From contig NZ_LR027858.1 of the NCBI RefSeq assembly GCF_900607235.1, forward strand, positions 62,001 to 126,000: 64,000 bases of DNA. The letters are read 5' to 3'. The stretch's first letter is position 1, and each line of letters opens with the position of its first letter. This document shows positions 9,017 through 18,837 of this stretch, in pieces. Source of the DNA: Olivibacter jilunii (GTDB lineage: Bacteria; Bacteroidota; Bacteroidia; Sphingobacteriales; Sphingobacteriaceae). The notes beneath the pieces are model-generated. The model worked only from the letters and a program-made list of their open reading frames with translations, did no database searches and was not told where the DNA came from. The position numbers and the translations under genes are program-made.

Positions 9017-10696
9017 ATGAAGAAGAAACTTATCATTATAGTTGTCATAATCTTTGCGGGATTCACTTCCTGTAAAAAATTTCTGACCGAAGAAAATTTA
9101 AGCGGCATTACTGCAGAAAATTACTATACTAATGCGGCCGGCTACGAATCATTAATTAACTCCTGCTATGCTTCGCTTAGGGGTATCTATAGCCCTAACC
9201 CTAATTTATTTGAATGGGGAACCGACATCACCACAAGAGGCGAAATAGAACTGGTAAGTGGGCAGGCGAATGAGGTCCCCGCCATTCAGCTTAACGAATA
9301 CCGCTCATTAACCGCTGACAATGTTCCCATCGACACTTTTTTCACAGTAGCCTACAGAGGAATACAACGTTGCAATACAGCGGTTAATCGAGCGGAGGGT
9401 ATTCCTGATTTAGCAGAAAACATCAAAAATAGAAGACTTGCGGAAGTACGTTTTTTACGCGCTTATTTTTATTATTTACTGGTCGAAAATTTTGGAAATG
9501 TACCTATTGTGCAGGAAGAGATCAGTTCACCGGTTACGCATTTCGCTCCCAATTCTGAACAAGAGGTATATGATTTTATGATTGCCGAATTAAATGTCGC
9601 CTTACCTAATTTAGAGGCAAACCCCGCAAGCACAGAACCGGGAAGGGCAACGCAAGGGGCCGCCCGGCATTTGCTTGCATTGTTATATTTAACACGTGGA
9701 TATAAATCCTTCGGTGAGGCGGCCGATTTTGAGCGTGCCGCCCAACTGGCAGAAGAATTGATTGGCAGTTCTTATTACGCACTAATTCCAACTTTTGCCG
9801 AAGTATTTCAACCTGGTAATGAACTGAATAGAGAAATCATTTTCGCTGTTCAGTATGGAGCACAGCCGGGATACAATGGTAACGGCCAAAACATCCTATT
9901 CGGCTGGCGATATTGGCGCGAGAAAGGTTTTGACGAGGTAACCGGATTAAGAGATTACAACAGGCGGATTTCGAATTTTATGCCTACCCAATTTTTGTAC
10001 ACCTTATACAATACCACCAAGGATTCTCGCTACGATGCCACCTTTTTAAGTCGGTTTTATGCAACCAAAACAGACGGGGCGATACAGGCCGGTGACCTTC
10101 GTTATTATTTCCCCTACCCCGACCAACCTTTTACAATAGCCGATTCCATTGCGCTCAAGGCGTCCAATCCGAATGTTGAAATCATTCGCCTTGATAAATG
10201 GAAGCAAGCTTTTAACAATGTAGGAGGATTAGAGAAGTTTCCTATGATCAATAAGTTTTATGATCCAAATGCCGGTCTTCCTTATAACAATGAATTTGCC
10301 TACGCAAGTACAAAAGACGTATTCTTATTTCGATTGGCTGAAACCTATTTACTAGCTGCCGAAGCCTATTTTAAGCTCGGCCAGCTCGACAAAGCAGCAG
10401 AGAAGCTGAATGCGATCCGTCAACGTGCAGCAAAGCCTGGGCAGAACATGAACATCAATGCTGCAGATGTAAGCATCGATTTTATTTTGGATGAAAAAGC
10501 ACGTGAACAGGCCGGGGAGTACAAAAGGTGGTTGGATCTTAAACGAACACAACGCTTAGCTCGTGCATTCGAATATAATATTTTAACAAAAATGGCAAAC
10601 CCGGGAGGCCTAGTAGATAAATACTATCTACGTCCTATTCCGCAATCCGTTATAGATCGCGATACGGAAGGTTACCCGCAGAACCCCGGTTACTAA
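9017..10696 (+). CDS. SusD/RagB-family glycan-binding lipoprotein
   Basis: A 559-residue surface lipoprotein partner of the SusC encoded 11 bp upstream. The type II signal peptide ends FTSC with the lipid-bearing Cys at residue 19, followed by the SusD alpha-helical TPR-like fold. Typical segments are RFLRAYFYYLLVENFGNVPI and the C-terminal NAIRQRA...DFILDEKAREQAGEYKRW and YLRPIPQSVID. The start was chosen at MKKKLI because the longer frame from 8930 overlaps susC and would bury the signal peptide. A strong hairpin follows the stop codon, before the downstream GH43. Confidence 0.95.
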   Translation: MKKKLIIIVVIIFAGFTSCKKFLTEENLSGITAENYYTNAAGYESLINSCYASLRGIYSPNPNLFEWGTDITTRGEIELVSGQANEVPAIQLNEYRSLTADNVPIDTFFTVAYRGIQRCNTAVNRAEGIPDLAENIKNRRLAEVRFLRAYFYYLLVENFGNVPIVQEEISSPVTHFAPNSEQEVYDFMIAELNVALPNLEANPASTEPGRATQGAARHLLALLYLTRGYKSFGEAADFERAAQLAEELIGSSYYALIPTFAEVFQPGNELNREIIFAVQYGAQPGYNGNGQNILFGWRYWREKGFDEVTGLRDYNRRISNFMPTQFLYTLYNTTKDSRYDATFLSRFYATKTDGAIQAGDLRYYFPYPDQPFTIADSIALKASNPNVEIIRLDKWKQAFNNVGGLEKFPMINKFYDPNAGLPYNNEFAYASTKDVFLFRLAETYLLAAEAYFKLGQLDKAAEKLNAIRQRAAKPGQNMNINAADVSIDFILDEKAREQAGEYKRWLDLKRTQRLARAFEYNILTKMANPGGLVDKYYLRPIPQSVIDRDTEGYPQNPGY

Positions 10697-10700
10697 CGAA

Positions 10701-10740
10701 ATGAATCCAAGGGAGATATGGCATGCTTGCTTGGATTCAT
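10701..10740 (+). terminator. Intercistronic hairpin after susD
   Basis: ATGAATCCAAG (10701-10711) and CTTGGATTCAT (10730-10740) form a perfect 11 bp stem with an 18-nt loop. It begins four nucleotides after the SusD stop. There is no downstream T-tract, so partial termination or a 3' stabiliser that raises susCD over the hydrolase genes is more likely than full termination. Confidence 0.55.
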
Positions 10741-10761
10741 TATATAACACCTAAAAACAAG

Positions 10762-12186
10762 ATGTTAATCATAATTAGACGCTTGGCTCAATCCATATTA
10801 ATAATAACATTTGTACTGAGCACATCCATCACCTCGGCACAAAGCAGAAAAGCCTATAATGCCATTCACTCCGGTATTCCTTGGATGGACAATCAAGGCA
10901 AAACCCTGAGTGCCCATGGGGCAAACATCGTAAGGGAAAACGGTAAATATTATCTTTTTGGAGAATACAAAACTGATTCTGCTAATGTATTTAATGGCTT
11001 TTCTTGTTATTCGTCTACCGACTTATGTAACTGGAAATTTGAAAGCATGGCTCTTCCCGTGCAGCCAGCAGGCAAGTTAGGACCAAACAGGGTGGGTGAA
11101 CGACCTAAAGTCATGAAATGCCCAACAGGCGAATACATTATGTATATGCATGTGGATACATTGGGGTATAAGGATCAATTTGTGGGTTACGCCACTTCTC
11201 CAAAAATTACCGGCCCTTACACTTTTCAAGGAGCTTTGCTTTTCGAAGGTAATCCTATTAGGCAATGGGATATGGGTGCGTTTCAGGATCGGGATGGATC
11301 CGGCTACGTGCTGATACACGGTGGCGAAATTTATAAGCTAGCAAACGATTATAAAAGTGTAAAAGAAAAGGTAAACGAAACCATGACGTCCGGATTCGAA
11401 TCACCAGTTATCTTCCGCAAAGATAGTCTGTACTATTTTTTAGGTTCTAACTTAACGAGCTGGGAAAGAAATGACAACTATTACTTCACCGCTAAATCGC
11501 TACAAGGACCTTGGATAAAAAGAGGTCTATTAGCACCGGTAGGTTCCCTCACATGGAACTCGCAATGCACCTTTGTATTACCAATTGAAGGAACAAAAGA
11601 CACTACTTATATGTATATGGGTGATCGTTGGTCTTTCCCCAAACAAAATTCTGCTGCTACCTATGTCTGGCAGCCGCTGATTGTTAATGGCACCTCCCTA
11701 TCTATTCCGGTATACTTGGAAGCTTGGAATGTCGATGTTTCAACCGGAATGGCATCGCCAACGTTGTTGGAAGGTACAACTATCGAAAGTGCTAATATGC
11801 ACAGAATAAAGTATTCGGGCAATTGGCAACAAGACACCCTGTCTTCACGAAGTTCTGATGTAAAAGGAGCTTCTTTCTCCATACAGTTCCAAGGTACGCA
11901 GGTTGGTTTTTATGGGATGGCACGCTCCAATGGAGGCTATGCGCTTGTAGAACTTCAAAACAGCAATGGACAAACCGTGTTTTCTTCTATCGTTGATATG
12001 TACTGCAAGTACCCCATTTCAACGCTCAAATTTCTGAGTCCTCGTCTTTCAAAGGATGATTATACCTTGACAGTTACCGTAATGGGCGAACGCGGCAACT
12101 GGTCAGACAAGCGAAAACGTCTTTACGGAAGTACAGGATACATGGTTTCACTGAATAAAATTGTAATTGATCAAAATGACCACTAA
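10762..12186 (+). CDS. Secreted GH43-family hydrolase (exo-beta-1,3-galactanase-like)
   Basis: A 474-residue exported enzyme. A signal peptide (about 1-28, ending TSAQ) precedes a five-bladed beta-propeller (about 30-335) and a C-terminal beta-sandwich, possibly carbohydrate-binding (about 345-470). The opening TLSAHGANIVRENGKYYLFGEYK-like segment and the MYMGDRWSF...YVWQPL block resemble GH43 subfamilies 24/34, which act on beta-1,3-galactan or related galactosides. This subfamily assignment is from memory of the motif and is uncertain. The start was set at MLIIIRR, where the signal peptide begins; the frame is open from 10723. It lies in the susC operon direction, after the hairpin. Its product would trim galactan side chains of pectin or arabinogalactan (inference). 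Confidence 0.75.
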   Translation: MLIIIRRLAQSILIITFVLSTSITSAQSRKAYNAIHSGIPWMDNQGKTLSAHGANIVRENGKYYLFGEYKTDSANVFNGFSCYSSTDLCNWKFESMALPVQPAGKLGPNRVGERPKVMKCPTGEYIMYMHVDTLGYKDQFVGYATSPKITGPYTFQGALLFEGNPIRQWDMGAFQDRDGSGYVLIHGGEIYKLANDYKSVKEKVNETMTSGFESPVIFRKDSLYYFLGSNLTSWERNDNYYFTAKSLQGPWIKRGLLAPVGSLTWNSQCTFVLPIEGTKDTTYMYMGDRWSFPKQNSAATYVWQPLIVNGTSLSIPVYLEAWNVDVSTGMASPTLLEGTTIESANMHRIKYSGNWQQDTLSSRSSDVKGASFSIQFQGTQVGFYGMARSNGGYALVELQNSNGQTVFSSIVDMYCKYPISTLKFLSPRLSKDDYTLTVTVMGERGNWSDKRKRLYGSTGYMVSLNKIVIDQNDH

Positions 12187-12198
12187 TTGTAGCAAAGG

Positions 12199-12634
12199 CT
12201 TCGCTTTTTAACATACAGATGAAGGTGTTTATATTAAAAGAACCTTTTTGTTTTTCTTTTTTCCGCAAAAAAGAAACTAAAACCGACCGTAGGGAGCTCA
12301 TGAGCGCCAAAAATGAACGGAACGCGAATAAACTCGCCACTTGGATCTCCTGCTGCAATGGTAGTGCATCAACCTGCAAAACCGCAGGATATCCGATGTG
12401 GCATTTCAAGTAGAACGGGGGGTTCCTGCGAATAACCAAAAAGGTATCGAGTGTCGGAAAAACGGCCTTGGGTTTATTCGCCCTTGTTTATTTTAAAAGG
12501 TGCTCATGAACTCATCACTACGTTCTTCGGTTTGTTCAACTTTTTGCCAAGAAACCTTCCGTAGGGAAGCTTGAATGCCTTTAAAAGTTAACAAATGATT
12601 AAAAAGGTTCCTTTTTTAGATTTTAAAAGCGAGA
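12199..12634. repeat. MITE-like intergenic repeat, copy 3, with long terminal inverted repeats
   Basis: The 511 bp gap 12187-12697 holds this element and no gene. The left arm (about 12199-12305) contains aaaagaacctttttg, ttccgcaaaaaagaaac and gctcatgagc. The right arm (about 12500-12634) holds their approximate reverse complements, including gctcatgaactcatcac, ttgccaagaaacc, aaaaaggttcctttt and aaaagcga. The inner module (about 12340-12480) is inverted relative to copy 2 (2705-2835). The whole could fold as one long hairpin. No transposase is encoded, consistent with a non-autonomous element. Confidence 0.65.
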
Positions 12635-12697
12635 TTTCTGTCAGTTGGAGCAATTTTATTGAAAATTAATCAATGTTTAATGTAACATTACTAAATA

Positions 12698-15625
12698 ATG
12701 AATTTGAAAAAAAGTTTTTGTTTACTCATTCTCGTATTAACGATTTCCACCTGTGCCATAGCGCAAGACGATCTGTTTCCGTTCGTTACCAAAACAGACA
12801 AAGTATCGATTCTATACGATAAACAGGCTCCTAAACTAGATTCAATTATCGCGAATCTGCTTGCCGAAGATATCGAAAGAGTCACATCTTGCAAACCGCA
12901 GGTGTTTACCGAACTTTCCCAAGTAAGTGGAAACGTTATTGCTATAGGCAGTATACAATCTGCGATGATAAGAACAGTACTGCATAAAGACAATGACTTT
13001 ACAGAAAAACTCAAGGGCAAATGGGAAAGCTTTGGATTAAATATCATAAATAAACCGACCAAAAACATATCGAAAGCACTGGTAATTGCGGGAAGCGATC
13101 CGCGCGGTACGGCATTTGGTGTATTTACGATCTCCGAGAAAATTGGCGTCTCCCCTTGGTACTGGTGGGCAGATGCGCCTGTAAAAAAGAGCAAAGAATT
13201 GATATTAAAACAGGAAAGTTACATTTCGAAATCACCAGCTGTTAAATACCGAGGAATCTTTATTAATGACGAGGACTGGGGATTACAACCTTGGGCGGCA
13301 AAAACTTTTGAGCCTGAAACCGGTGATATTGGCCCTAAAACCTATGCTAAGGTATTCGAATTATTATTACGGTTAAAAGCAAACCTTATATGGCCTGCTA
13401 TGCACCCGAGTACGAAAGCCTTCTTTCATTACCCAGGTAATCGAAAAACGGCCGAAGACTATCAAATCGTTATCGGTTCCTCTCATGCTGAACCGATGCT
13501 CCGCAATAATGTAGATGAGTGGGACACAAAGGCGATGGGACACTTTAACTACCTTACTAACAAGAAGAGAATCCTTCAATATTGGGAAGGACGAATACAA
13601 GAAAGTAAAGGGATTGATGCTATTTATACACTAGGTATGCGTGGTATTCACGACGGCCAAATGGAGGGTGTGAATGATTTGAAAGAGGCTGTCCCCTTGG
13701 TACAAAGTATCATCCATGAGGAAAGAACCTTGCTTTCCAAGTATATTAACAAGGATGTAACAGCCGTACCGCAAGTTCTTACTCCCTATAAAGAAGTACT
13801 GGAGATATATGACCATGGCTTAAAGGTGCCCAATGATGTAACTTTAGTATGGCCCGACGACAATTATGGCTATATTCATCGACTGAACAACGAACAGGAA
13901 CGGAATCGTACAGGAGGTGCCGGCGTTTATTATCACGCCTCCTACTGGGGCCGTCCCCACGACTATCTATGGCTGCCATCAATGCATCCAGCCTTAATGG
14001 CTGAAGAAATGATCAAGGCATATGAAACGGGTGCCCGTACCTTATGGGTACTTAATGTAGGAGATATTAAACCGCAAGAATATAACATACAGCAATTTTT
14101 GGACATGGCATTAAACCCCGCTCCCTTTCAAGATGGCAAGTATACGCAACAACACTTATTGCACTGGACGCAAGGTATTTTCGGAGCGGAAAAAGCACCG
14201 TTAATTCAATCGATTCTTTGGAAGTACTATCAGCTAGCATTTGAGCGTCGTCCTGAGTTTATGGGATGGAGCCAGACGGAACCCAATACCGAGACTACAT
14301 ATACCGATTTTAATCATTTTTACTATGGAGATGAAGCGCAAAAGCGGATCGATCAGTACCAAGCATTGGAGTTAGCAGTTAGTGATTTGCGTAAACAGAT
14401 ATCCCCCCACGACGCCGATGCTTTTTTTCAACTGGTATATTATCCGGTGATTGGCGCCTCACAGATTAATAAAAAGTTCTTGTACCGCGACAAAAGTTAT
14501 TTCTACTCCAAGCAAAATAGAATTAGCGCTCATGAATATGCCCGATTGGCAAAGAAGGCTTACGAACGAATCATAGCGGAAACAACAAATTACAACACAA
14601 AACTAGCCAAGGGGAAATGGAAACATATCATGTCTATGAAACCACGAGATTTGGCCGTATATCAAGAACCGGTTATAGCCCCTATTCATATCGATAGCGT
14701 CGACGTTTGGGATATAGCTCCTGAAGGTTTGGTGACAAAAGATTCTTCTTTATTAACGAATCAGCCTCGGTTATCTTTACCTCCCTTTGATGTGTTCAAT
14801 AAGCAGCGGTATTTTGTTGATGTTTTCTTAAAAAAGAGCCAGCCTATGCAATGGAAAGCCTCCGTTTCGCACCCGTGGATTCGGTTATCAAAAATGAACG
14901 GACAGCTTTTTCCTGATTCGGGAAAAAGCCAAGTGCGTCTGTGGGTAGATATTGATTGGAAAAACATAAATAAAAAAGAAAGCGTACCCGGTAGCATTAC
15001 GATCACGGGGGGCGGCAAGCAAATAGTGCTTTCATTATCAGCCAGTAATCCTGCCATACTACAGCTAGCTAACTATAAGGGCTTTGTTGAAAACAATGGT
15101 TTTGTTAGTATACACGCCAATCATTTTAATCGACAAAATAGTCAACAAGCAAAACAGTGGAAAGTGATCCCAGGCTTAGGGTATACGGAAAATGCCATCC
15201 AGGCCTTTCCCTTAACGGTGGAAGGAAATGTCACAACCGATCTCGATGCGATGAAGAAAAATGGTACGTTTGTCGCGTATGACTTTTACAATTTTACGGA
15301 GACCAATCCTTCCGTTACCATTTTTGCTTTACCTACACATCCCATCAACAATAACTATCAGGTCCGTTATGCCGTATCCATTGACGACGGCCCTTTAAAA
15401 ATGGTCAATATCCGAACGGTCGGAAGAAGCGAGGAGTGGAAACAAAATGTCTTGCGAAACCGGGCCGAGCGAAAAATTGAGATGCCTTTTTTGAAAACCG
15501 GCAAACATCAGCTGAAAATTTTCTGTGTGGACCCAGGCGTTATTGTAGATGAAATCCGTATAGATTTAGGTGGCTTAAAGAAGGCTTACCGTACTCTTCC
15601 CGAAACATACATCAAAAAGTTATGA
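12698..15625 (+). CDS. Secreted GH115 alpha-glucuronidase
   Basis: A 975-residue exported exo-enzyme with a signal peptide (1-22, ending AIAQ). It has the GH115 layout: an N-terminal domain (about 25-175, with GSDPRGTAFGVFTISEKIGVSPWYWWAD-type sequence) and a TIM-barrel (about 180-480, with VKYRGIFINDEDWGLQPW and LRLKANLIWPAMHP). A helical domain and a C-terminal beta-sandwich (about 790-975) complete it. The length is normal for the family, which removes alpha-1,2-linked (4-O-methyl)glucuronic acid from xylan or arabinogalactan. In this pectin-type neighbourhood arabinogalactan side chains are the likelier target (inference). It is preceded by the repeat element, so it may not share a transcript with the GH43. 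Confidence 0.9.
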   Translation: MNLKKSFCLLILVLTISTCAIAQDDLFPFVTKTDKVSILYDKQAPKLDSIIANLLAEDIERVTSCKPQVFTELSQVSGNVIAIGSIQSAMIRTVLHKDNDFTEKLKGKWESFGLNIINKPTKNISKALVIAGSDPRGTAFGVFTISEKIGVSPWYWWADAPVKKSKELILKQESYISKSPAVKYRGIFINDEDWGLQPWAAKTFEPETGDIGPKTYAKVFELLLRLKANLIWPAMHPSTKAFFHYPGNRKTAEDYQIVIGSSHAEPMLRNNVDEWDTKAMGHFNYLTNKKRILQYWEGRIQESKGIDAIYTLGMRGIHDGQMEGVNDLKEAVPLVQSIIHEERTLLSKYINKDVTAVPQVLTPYKEVLEIYDHGLKVPNDVTLVWPDDNYGYIHRLNNEQERNRTGGAGVYYHASYWGRPHDYLWLPSMHPALMAEEMIKAYETGARTLWVLNVGDIKPQEYNIQQFLDMALNPAPFQDGKYTQQHLLHWTQGIFGAEKAPLIQSILWKYYQLAFERRPEFMGWSQTEPNTETTYTDFNHFYYGDEAQKRIDQYQALELAVSDLRKQISPHDADAFFQLVYYPVIGASQINKKFLYRDKSYFYSKQNRISAHEYARLAKKAYERIIAETTNYNTKLAKGKWKHIMSMKPRDLAVYQEPVIAPIHIDSVDVWDIAPEGLVTKDSSLLTNQPRLSLPPFDVFNKQRYFVDVFLKKSQPMQWKASVSHPWIRLSKMNGQLFPDSGKSQVRLWVDIDWKNINKKESVPGSITITGGGKQIVLSLSASNPAILQLANYKGFVENNGFVSIHANHFNRQNSQQAKQWKVIPGLGYTENAIQAFPLTVEGNVTTDLDAMKKNGTFVAYDFYNFTETNPSVTIFALPTHPINNNYQVRYAVSIDDGPLKMVNIRTVGRSEEWKQNVLRNRAERKIEMPFLKTGKHQLKIFCVDPGVIVDEIRIDLGGLKKAYRTLPETYIKKL

Positions 15626-15836
15626 GCTTCCTGCCTAACAGAACATGACAGTGATAAGCTTTAAATCGCTTTTCTTTGAAGTGAGACCTATTGTTTCTTG
15701 TTGAATTGTTAACTAGTTGAGTTATTAATAGCAGCCCTGGCAGATGCAGTAATATAACATATATGGATTTGCTGTCGTGAAGGCACATAACGCAACGATT
15801 TGTTTGGAATGAAATAAATGAGTTATCTTAAATAGT

Positions 15837-17204
15837 ATGGAAAAATTCTTTGTCTATCTTCTATGTTTACTGCCTATTTTCGTTTGCGCCGGCAATGACA
15901 CGGAAACCGAAGTTACCTTAGATAAGCGAAAAATAAAGACTCCTTTTGGCGTTGTTTCTGTTGAAAGTCCGAATTTTAATAGCTGTGAGCGACTGCCAAT
16001 CACCGATTACGGCGCGCTACAGGACAATCAGACAGCTACTTCAAAAGCCATTACAACTGCTATTGAAAAAGCCCATAAGCTTGGAGGCGGTATTGTAGTT
16101 ATACCTGCCGGCGAATGGCTAACCGGGAAAATTCACCTGAAAAGCAATGTAAATCTTCACTTGGATAAAGGTGCTCTTCTTTTATTCTCGGAAAATCCTG
16201 CTGATTATTTACCCGCTGTTCATAGCTCTTGGGAAGGTATGGAATGTTATAATTATTCACCACTCATTTATGCCTATGAATGTAAAAATATAGCCATTAC
16301 CGGCCAAGGTGAGATCAAAGCTAAAATGGATGTATGGGAGACGTGGTTTACACGACCCAAACCACATATGGAGAGCATTAAACGACTATATAATTTAGCC
16401 TCCGCTTATACTCCTGTGGAGCAAAGACAAATGGTGAATGACACCGCACACCTACGCCCACAGTTCATCCAGTTTAATCGAAGTGAAAACGTTCTATTGG
16501 AAGGGATTTCCATCACCAATAGTCCTTTTTGGACCATCCACACCTATCTATCGAAAAATATAATAATTCGTAACCTAAATGTATATGCACATGGTCATAA
16601 TAATGACGGTGTAGATCCAGAGATGAGTCAAAATGTATTGATAGAAAATTGCGTATTTGACCAGGGCGACGATGCGATTGCTATAAAATCCGGCAGGAAT
16701 CCCGAAGGTTGGCGACTGAAGACCCCGTCAAAGAATATTATAATCCGCAATTGCACGGTAAAAAACGGGCATCAACTGATCGCCATTGGCAGTGAGCTTT
16801 CCGGAGGTATTGAAAATGTATTCGTGGACAGTTGCGTAGTGATGGACGGGGCAAAATTAAACCATCTGCTCTTTATAAAAACCAATGAACGCATGGGTGG
16901 CTATGTCCGTAACATCTATGCCTCCAATCTTCAGGCGGGACGAATAGAGCTCGGCATATTAGGAATTGAGACGGATGTTTTGTATCAATGGAGAAATTTA
17001 GTACCCACTGTTGAACGTCGACTAACACCAATAAAAGACGTTTATTTAAACAACGTAACAGCTAAAAATGTGCAATTTGTTTCCAGGATATTGGGTCAAA
17101 AGGAACTTCCCATAGAAAACATTGTTTTAAAAAACGTCGAGGGGAAAACAGTAGAAGAAAAAAAACATATTCATGAAAATGTGTTAAACTTTCAACAGCA
17201 ATAG
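15837..17204 (+). CDS. Secreted GH28 glycosidase (galacturonidase / rhamnogalacturonase-like)
   Basis: A 455-residue beta-helix enzyme with a signal peptide (about 1-18, ending VCAG). GH28 motifs are NNDGVD (255-260), QGDDAIAIKSG (276-286), GHQLIAIGSE (311-320, His312 retained) and FIKTNERMGG (346-355). All three acidic positions are present. Compared with the GH28 at 2997-4343, this copy keeps the active-site His, and the two are clearly divergent, so they probably cut different linkages. Exo-acting enzymes of this class release galacturonate from oligogalacturonides (family knowledge). The 211 bp upstream gap has no clear hairpin. An intrinsic terminator follows at 17218-17260. Confidence 0.9.
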   Translation: MEKFFVYLLCLLPIFVCAGNDTETEVTLDKRKIKTPFGVVSVESPNFNSCERLPITDYGALQDNQTATSKAITTAIEKAHKLGGGIVVIPAGEWLTGKIHLKSNVNLHLDKGALLLFSENPADYLPAVHSSWEGMECYNYSPLIYAYECKNIAITGQGEIKAKMDVWETWFTRPKPHMESIKRLYNLASAYTPVEQRQMVNDTAHLRPQFIQFNRSENVLLEGISITNSPFWTIHTYLSKNIIIRNLNVYAHGHNNDGVDPEMSQNVLIENCVFDQGDDAIAIKSGRNPEGWRLKTPSKNIIIRNCTVKNGHQLIAIGSELSGGIENVFVDSCVVMDGAKLNHLLFIKTNERMGGYVRNIYASNLQAGRIELGILGIETDVLYQWRNLVPTVERRLTPIKDVYLNNVTAKNVQFVSRILGQKELPIENIVLKNVEGKTVEEKKHIHENVLNFQQQ

Positions 17205-17217
17205 TAAACCTTTATCA

Positions 17218-17260
17218 GGCATCCATTGAGGTGAACTGAACGTTAATGGATGCCTTTTAT
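17218..17260 (+). terminator. Intrinsic terminator after GH28
   Basis: GGCATCCATT (17218-17227) pairs with AATGGATGCC (17245-17254), followed by TTTTAT. It separates the plus-strand GH28 from the convergent GH105 and may also act weakly on the minus strand. Confidence 0.75.
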
Positions 17261-17270
17261 GTTTACGATT

Positions 17271-18650
17271 TTATTTAACCATCTGCCCCGCACTGTCGTT
17301 AATTTCAAAGGGGTGCTGTTGTAACAAGCGATAGATCTCTGCACCCGCCAAGAGTACGGGACCATAGCCATGGGCAGCAAAATTGCTGATCGGACGATAA
17401 TAGTAAAAGGCCGGATCGAAGCCCATCCCCGTTCCGACACATGTACCCTCTATCTGTCCTTGTTCCGTTACTTTTGTATTCACTGCATTCCAAGCAAGCA
17501 AAACCATGGGGCCATAAGCTTTCGCATCCAACCAACCTTTATTAATTGCTCTCGCAATACAGTAAGCATAGATGGCTGTTGCGGATGTTTCAAGGTACGA
17601 GTCATTACGATCCAGCAACTGATGCCAAAAGCCGGTTTTATCCTGCCTTTCGGCAAGCCCTACAGCATGGCGGCGAAGCTTTTCGAGCACTTCTGCTCTA
17701 CTGGAATAATCAGCTGGCAATACGTCCAACAGTTCTACCTTTGTCATCAAAGCCCAACCATTTGCTCGGGCCCAATGAAACTGCGGATGCGGATCCATAT
17801 CCTGCACCCAGCCGTGCATATATAGCCCTTTTTCCGCATTAAACATACGCTCGGCAAATTGCTTATACTGTTTCAGTGCCTCGTCGAAATAACTTTTGTT
17901 TCCTGTTAATTTACCCATTTGTGCCAGCGCAGGTAGACTCATATACAAATCATCCAACCACAGTGTGTTCGGTAACGGTCGATTACGTGCCAAAGTCCCA
18001 TCTTTCAATCGAAATTCCTTGTGTAAGATATAATTCAGGTAATGGTCTACCAAGGGACGTAGAAGAGCTGGCTTAGCTCCTGCGTCCAAAGCTTTTATCA
18101 TAGCGGCAGCCATGGACCCCACATCATCTAAGGCATGCGGCTCCAGTACACTCCGAACAGGGGTCGTAGCATTTTTATGCTGACGAAGATATTTTTTATA
18201 TTGCTCGGCAACAGCACCAATGAAATCAAGCCGCTTTATCGTATAATCTTTATACTTTTGATCGCCCGTTGCCAAAGCCACTTCCAACATACCGGTATAA
18301 GTCACCCCCCACTCATAACTGATTAGTCTGAAATCGCCAGGTTGAAAGATACTGTTGTCATTTGCCTGCCCTAGGTCGATTACCTTATTGGTAGACTTAT
18401 CAACTAAAGCTGCGGGGGTTGTGGTATTTAAATATCGGTATATCCGATCCAAAGTGTTTTTCACCCCTTCCGGTTTTGTTTCACCATAAGGTATATCATA
18501 GCCGGGCTTAAGAAGATGCAAAGGCGCCGAGGCATCATTTCCGCCCTTACTGATATATTGTGCACTTAAGGATAAGGAAGACATACAGTAAAACAGGCTT
18601 AGTGCACCCGATAATATGCCTGTTCGAAAAGGTTTCAATTTGAAGTTCAT
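17271..18650 (-). CDS. GH105 unsaturated rhamnogalacturonyl hydrolase
   Basis: A 459-residue exported (alpha/alpha)6-barrel enzyme with a signal peptide (about 1-30, ending LSAQ). Family signatures are WLDDLYM (231-237, containing the acidic catalytic pair) and HWARANGW (292-299). GH105 enzymes (YteR type) remove the 4,5-unsaturated uronic acid left at the non-reducing end by pectate or rhamnogalacturonan lyases. This fits a locus that finishes RG-I oligosaccharides, although no polysaccharide lyase is present in the window. It is downstream of the minus-strand susC/susD pair with a 187 bp gap containing two hairpins. The ATG at 18650 immediately precedes a good signal sequence. Confidence 0.93.
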   Translation of the reverse strand: MNFKLKPFRTGILSGALSLFYCMSSLSLSAQYISKGGNDASAPLHLLKPGYDIPYGETKPEGVKNTLDRIYRYLNTTTPAALVDKSTNKVIDLGQANDNSIFQPGDFRLISYEWGVTYTGMLEVALATGDQKYKDYTIKRLDFIGAVAEQYKKYLRQHKNATTPVRSVLEPHALDDVGSMAAAMIKALDAGAKPALLRPLVDHYLNYILHKEFRLKDGTLARNRPLPNTLWLDDLYMSLPALAQMGKLTGNKSYFDEALKQYKQFAERMFNAEKGLYMHGWVQDMDPHPQFHWARANGWALMTKVELLDVLPADYSSRAEVLEKLRRHAVGLAERQDKTGFWHQLLDRNDSYLETSATAIYAYCIARAINKGWLDAKAYGPMVLLAWNAVNTKVTEQGQIEGTCVGTGMGFDPAFYYYRPISNFAAHGYGPVLLAGAEIYRLLQQHPFEINDSAGQMVK

Positions 18651-18723
18651 TACTAATTGGTTATATCAAATTTAAGTTTCATTTAAATAAAGGCACAAGA
18701 TAATCATTCCGACAAAGCTAACT

Positions 18724-18787
18724 GTCAGGGACTGTCCTGACGACGAAAACGTCCTACTTTAAAACGACGAAGCTGCCCTTAAGCAGC
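18724..18787 (-). promoter_or_regulatory. Two hairpins between susD and the GH105 gene
   Basis: GTCAGG (18724-18729) / CCTGAC (18736-18741) and GCTGC (18772-18776) / GCAGC (18783-18787) are short perfect stems in the 187 bp gap. Their placement mirrors the hairpin after the first susD at 10701. A partial-termination or mRNA-stability role is inference. Confidence 0.35.
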
Positions 18788-18837
18788 CTCGCCGAACCAA
18801 CATGAACTAGAACAATATGTATGTAAAAAAGGGTTTC

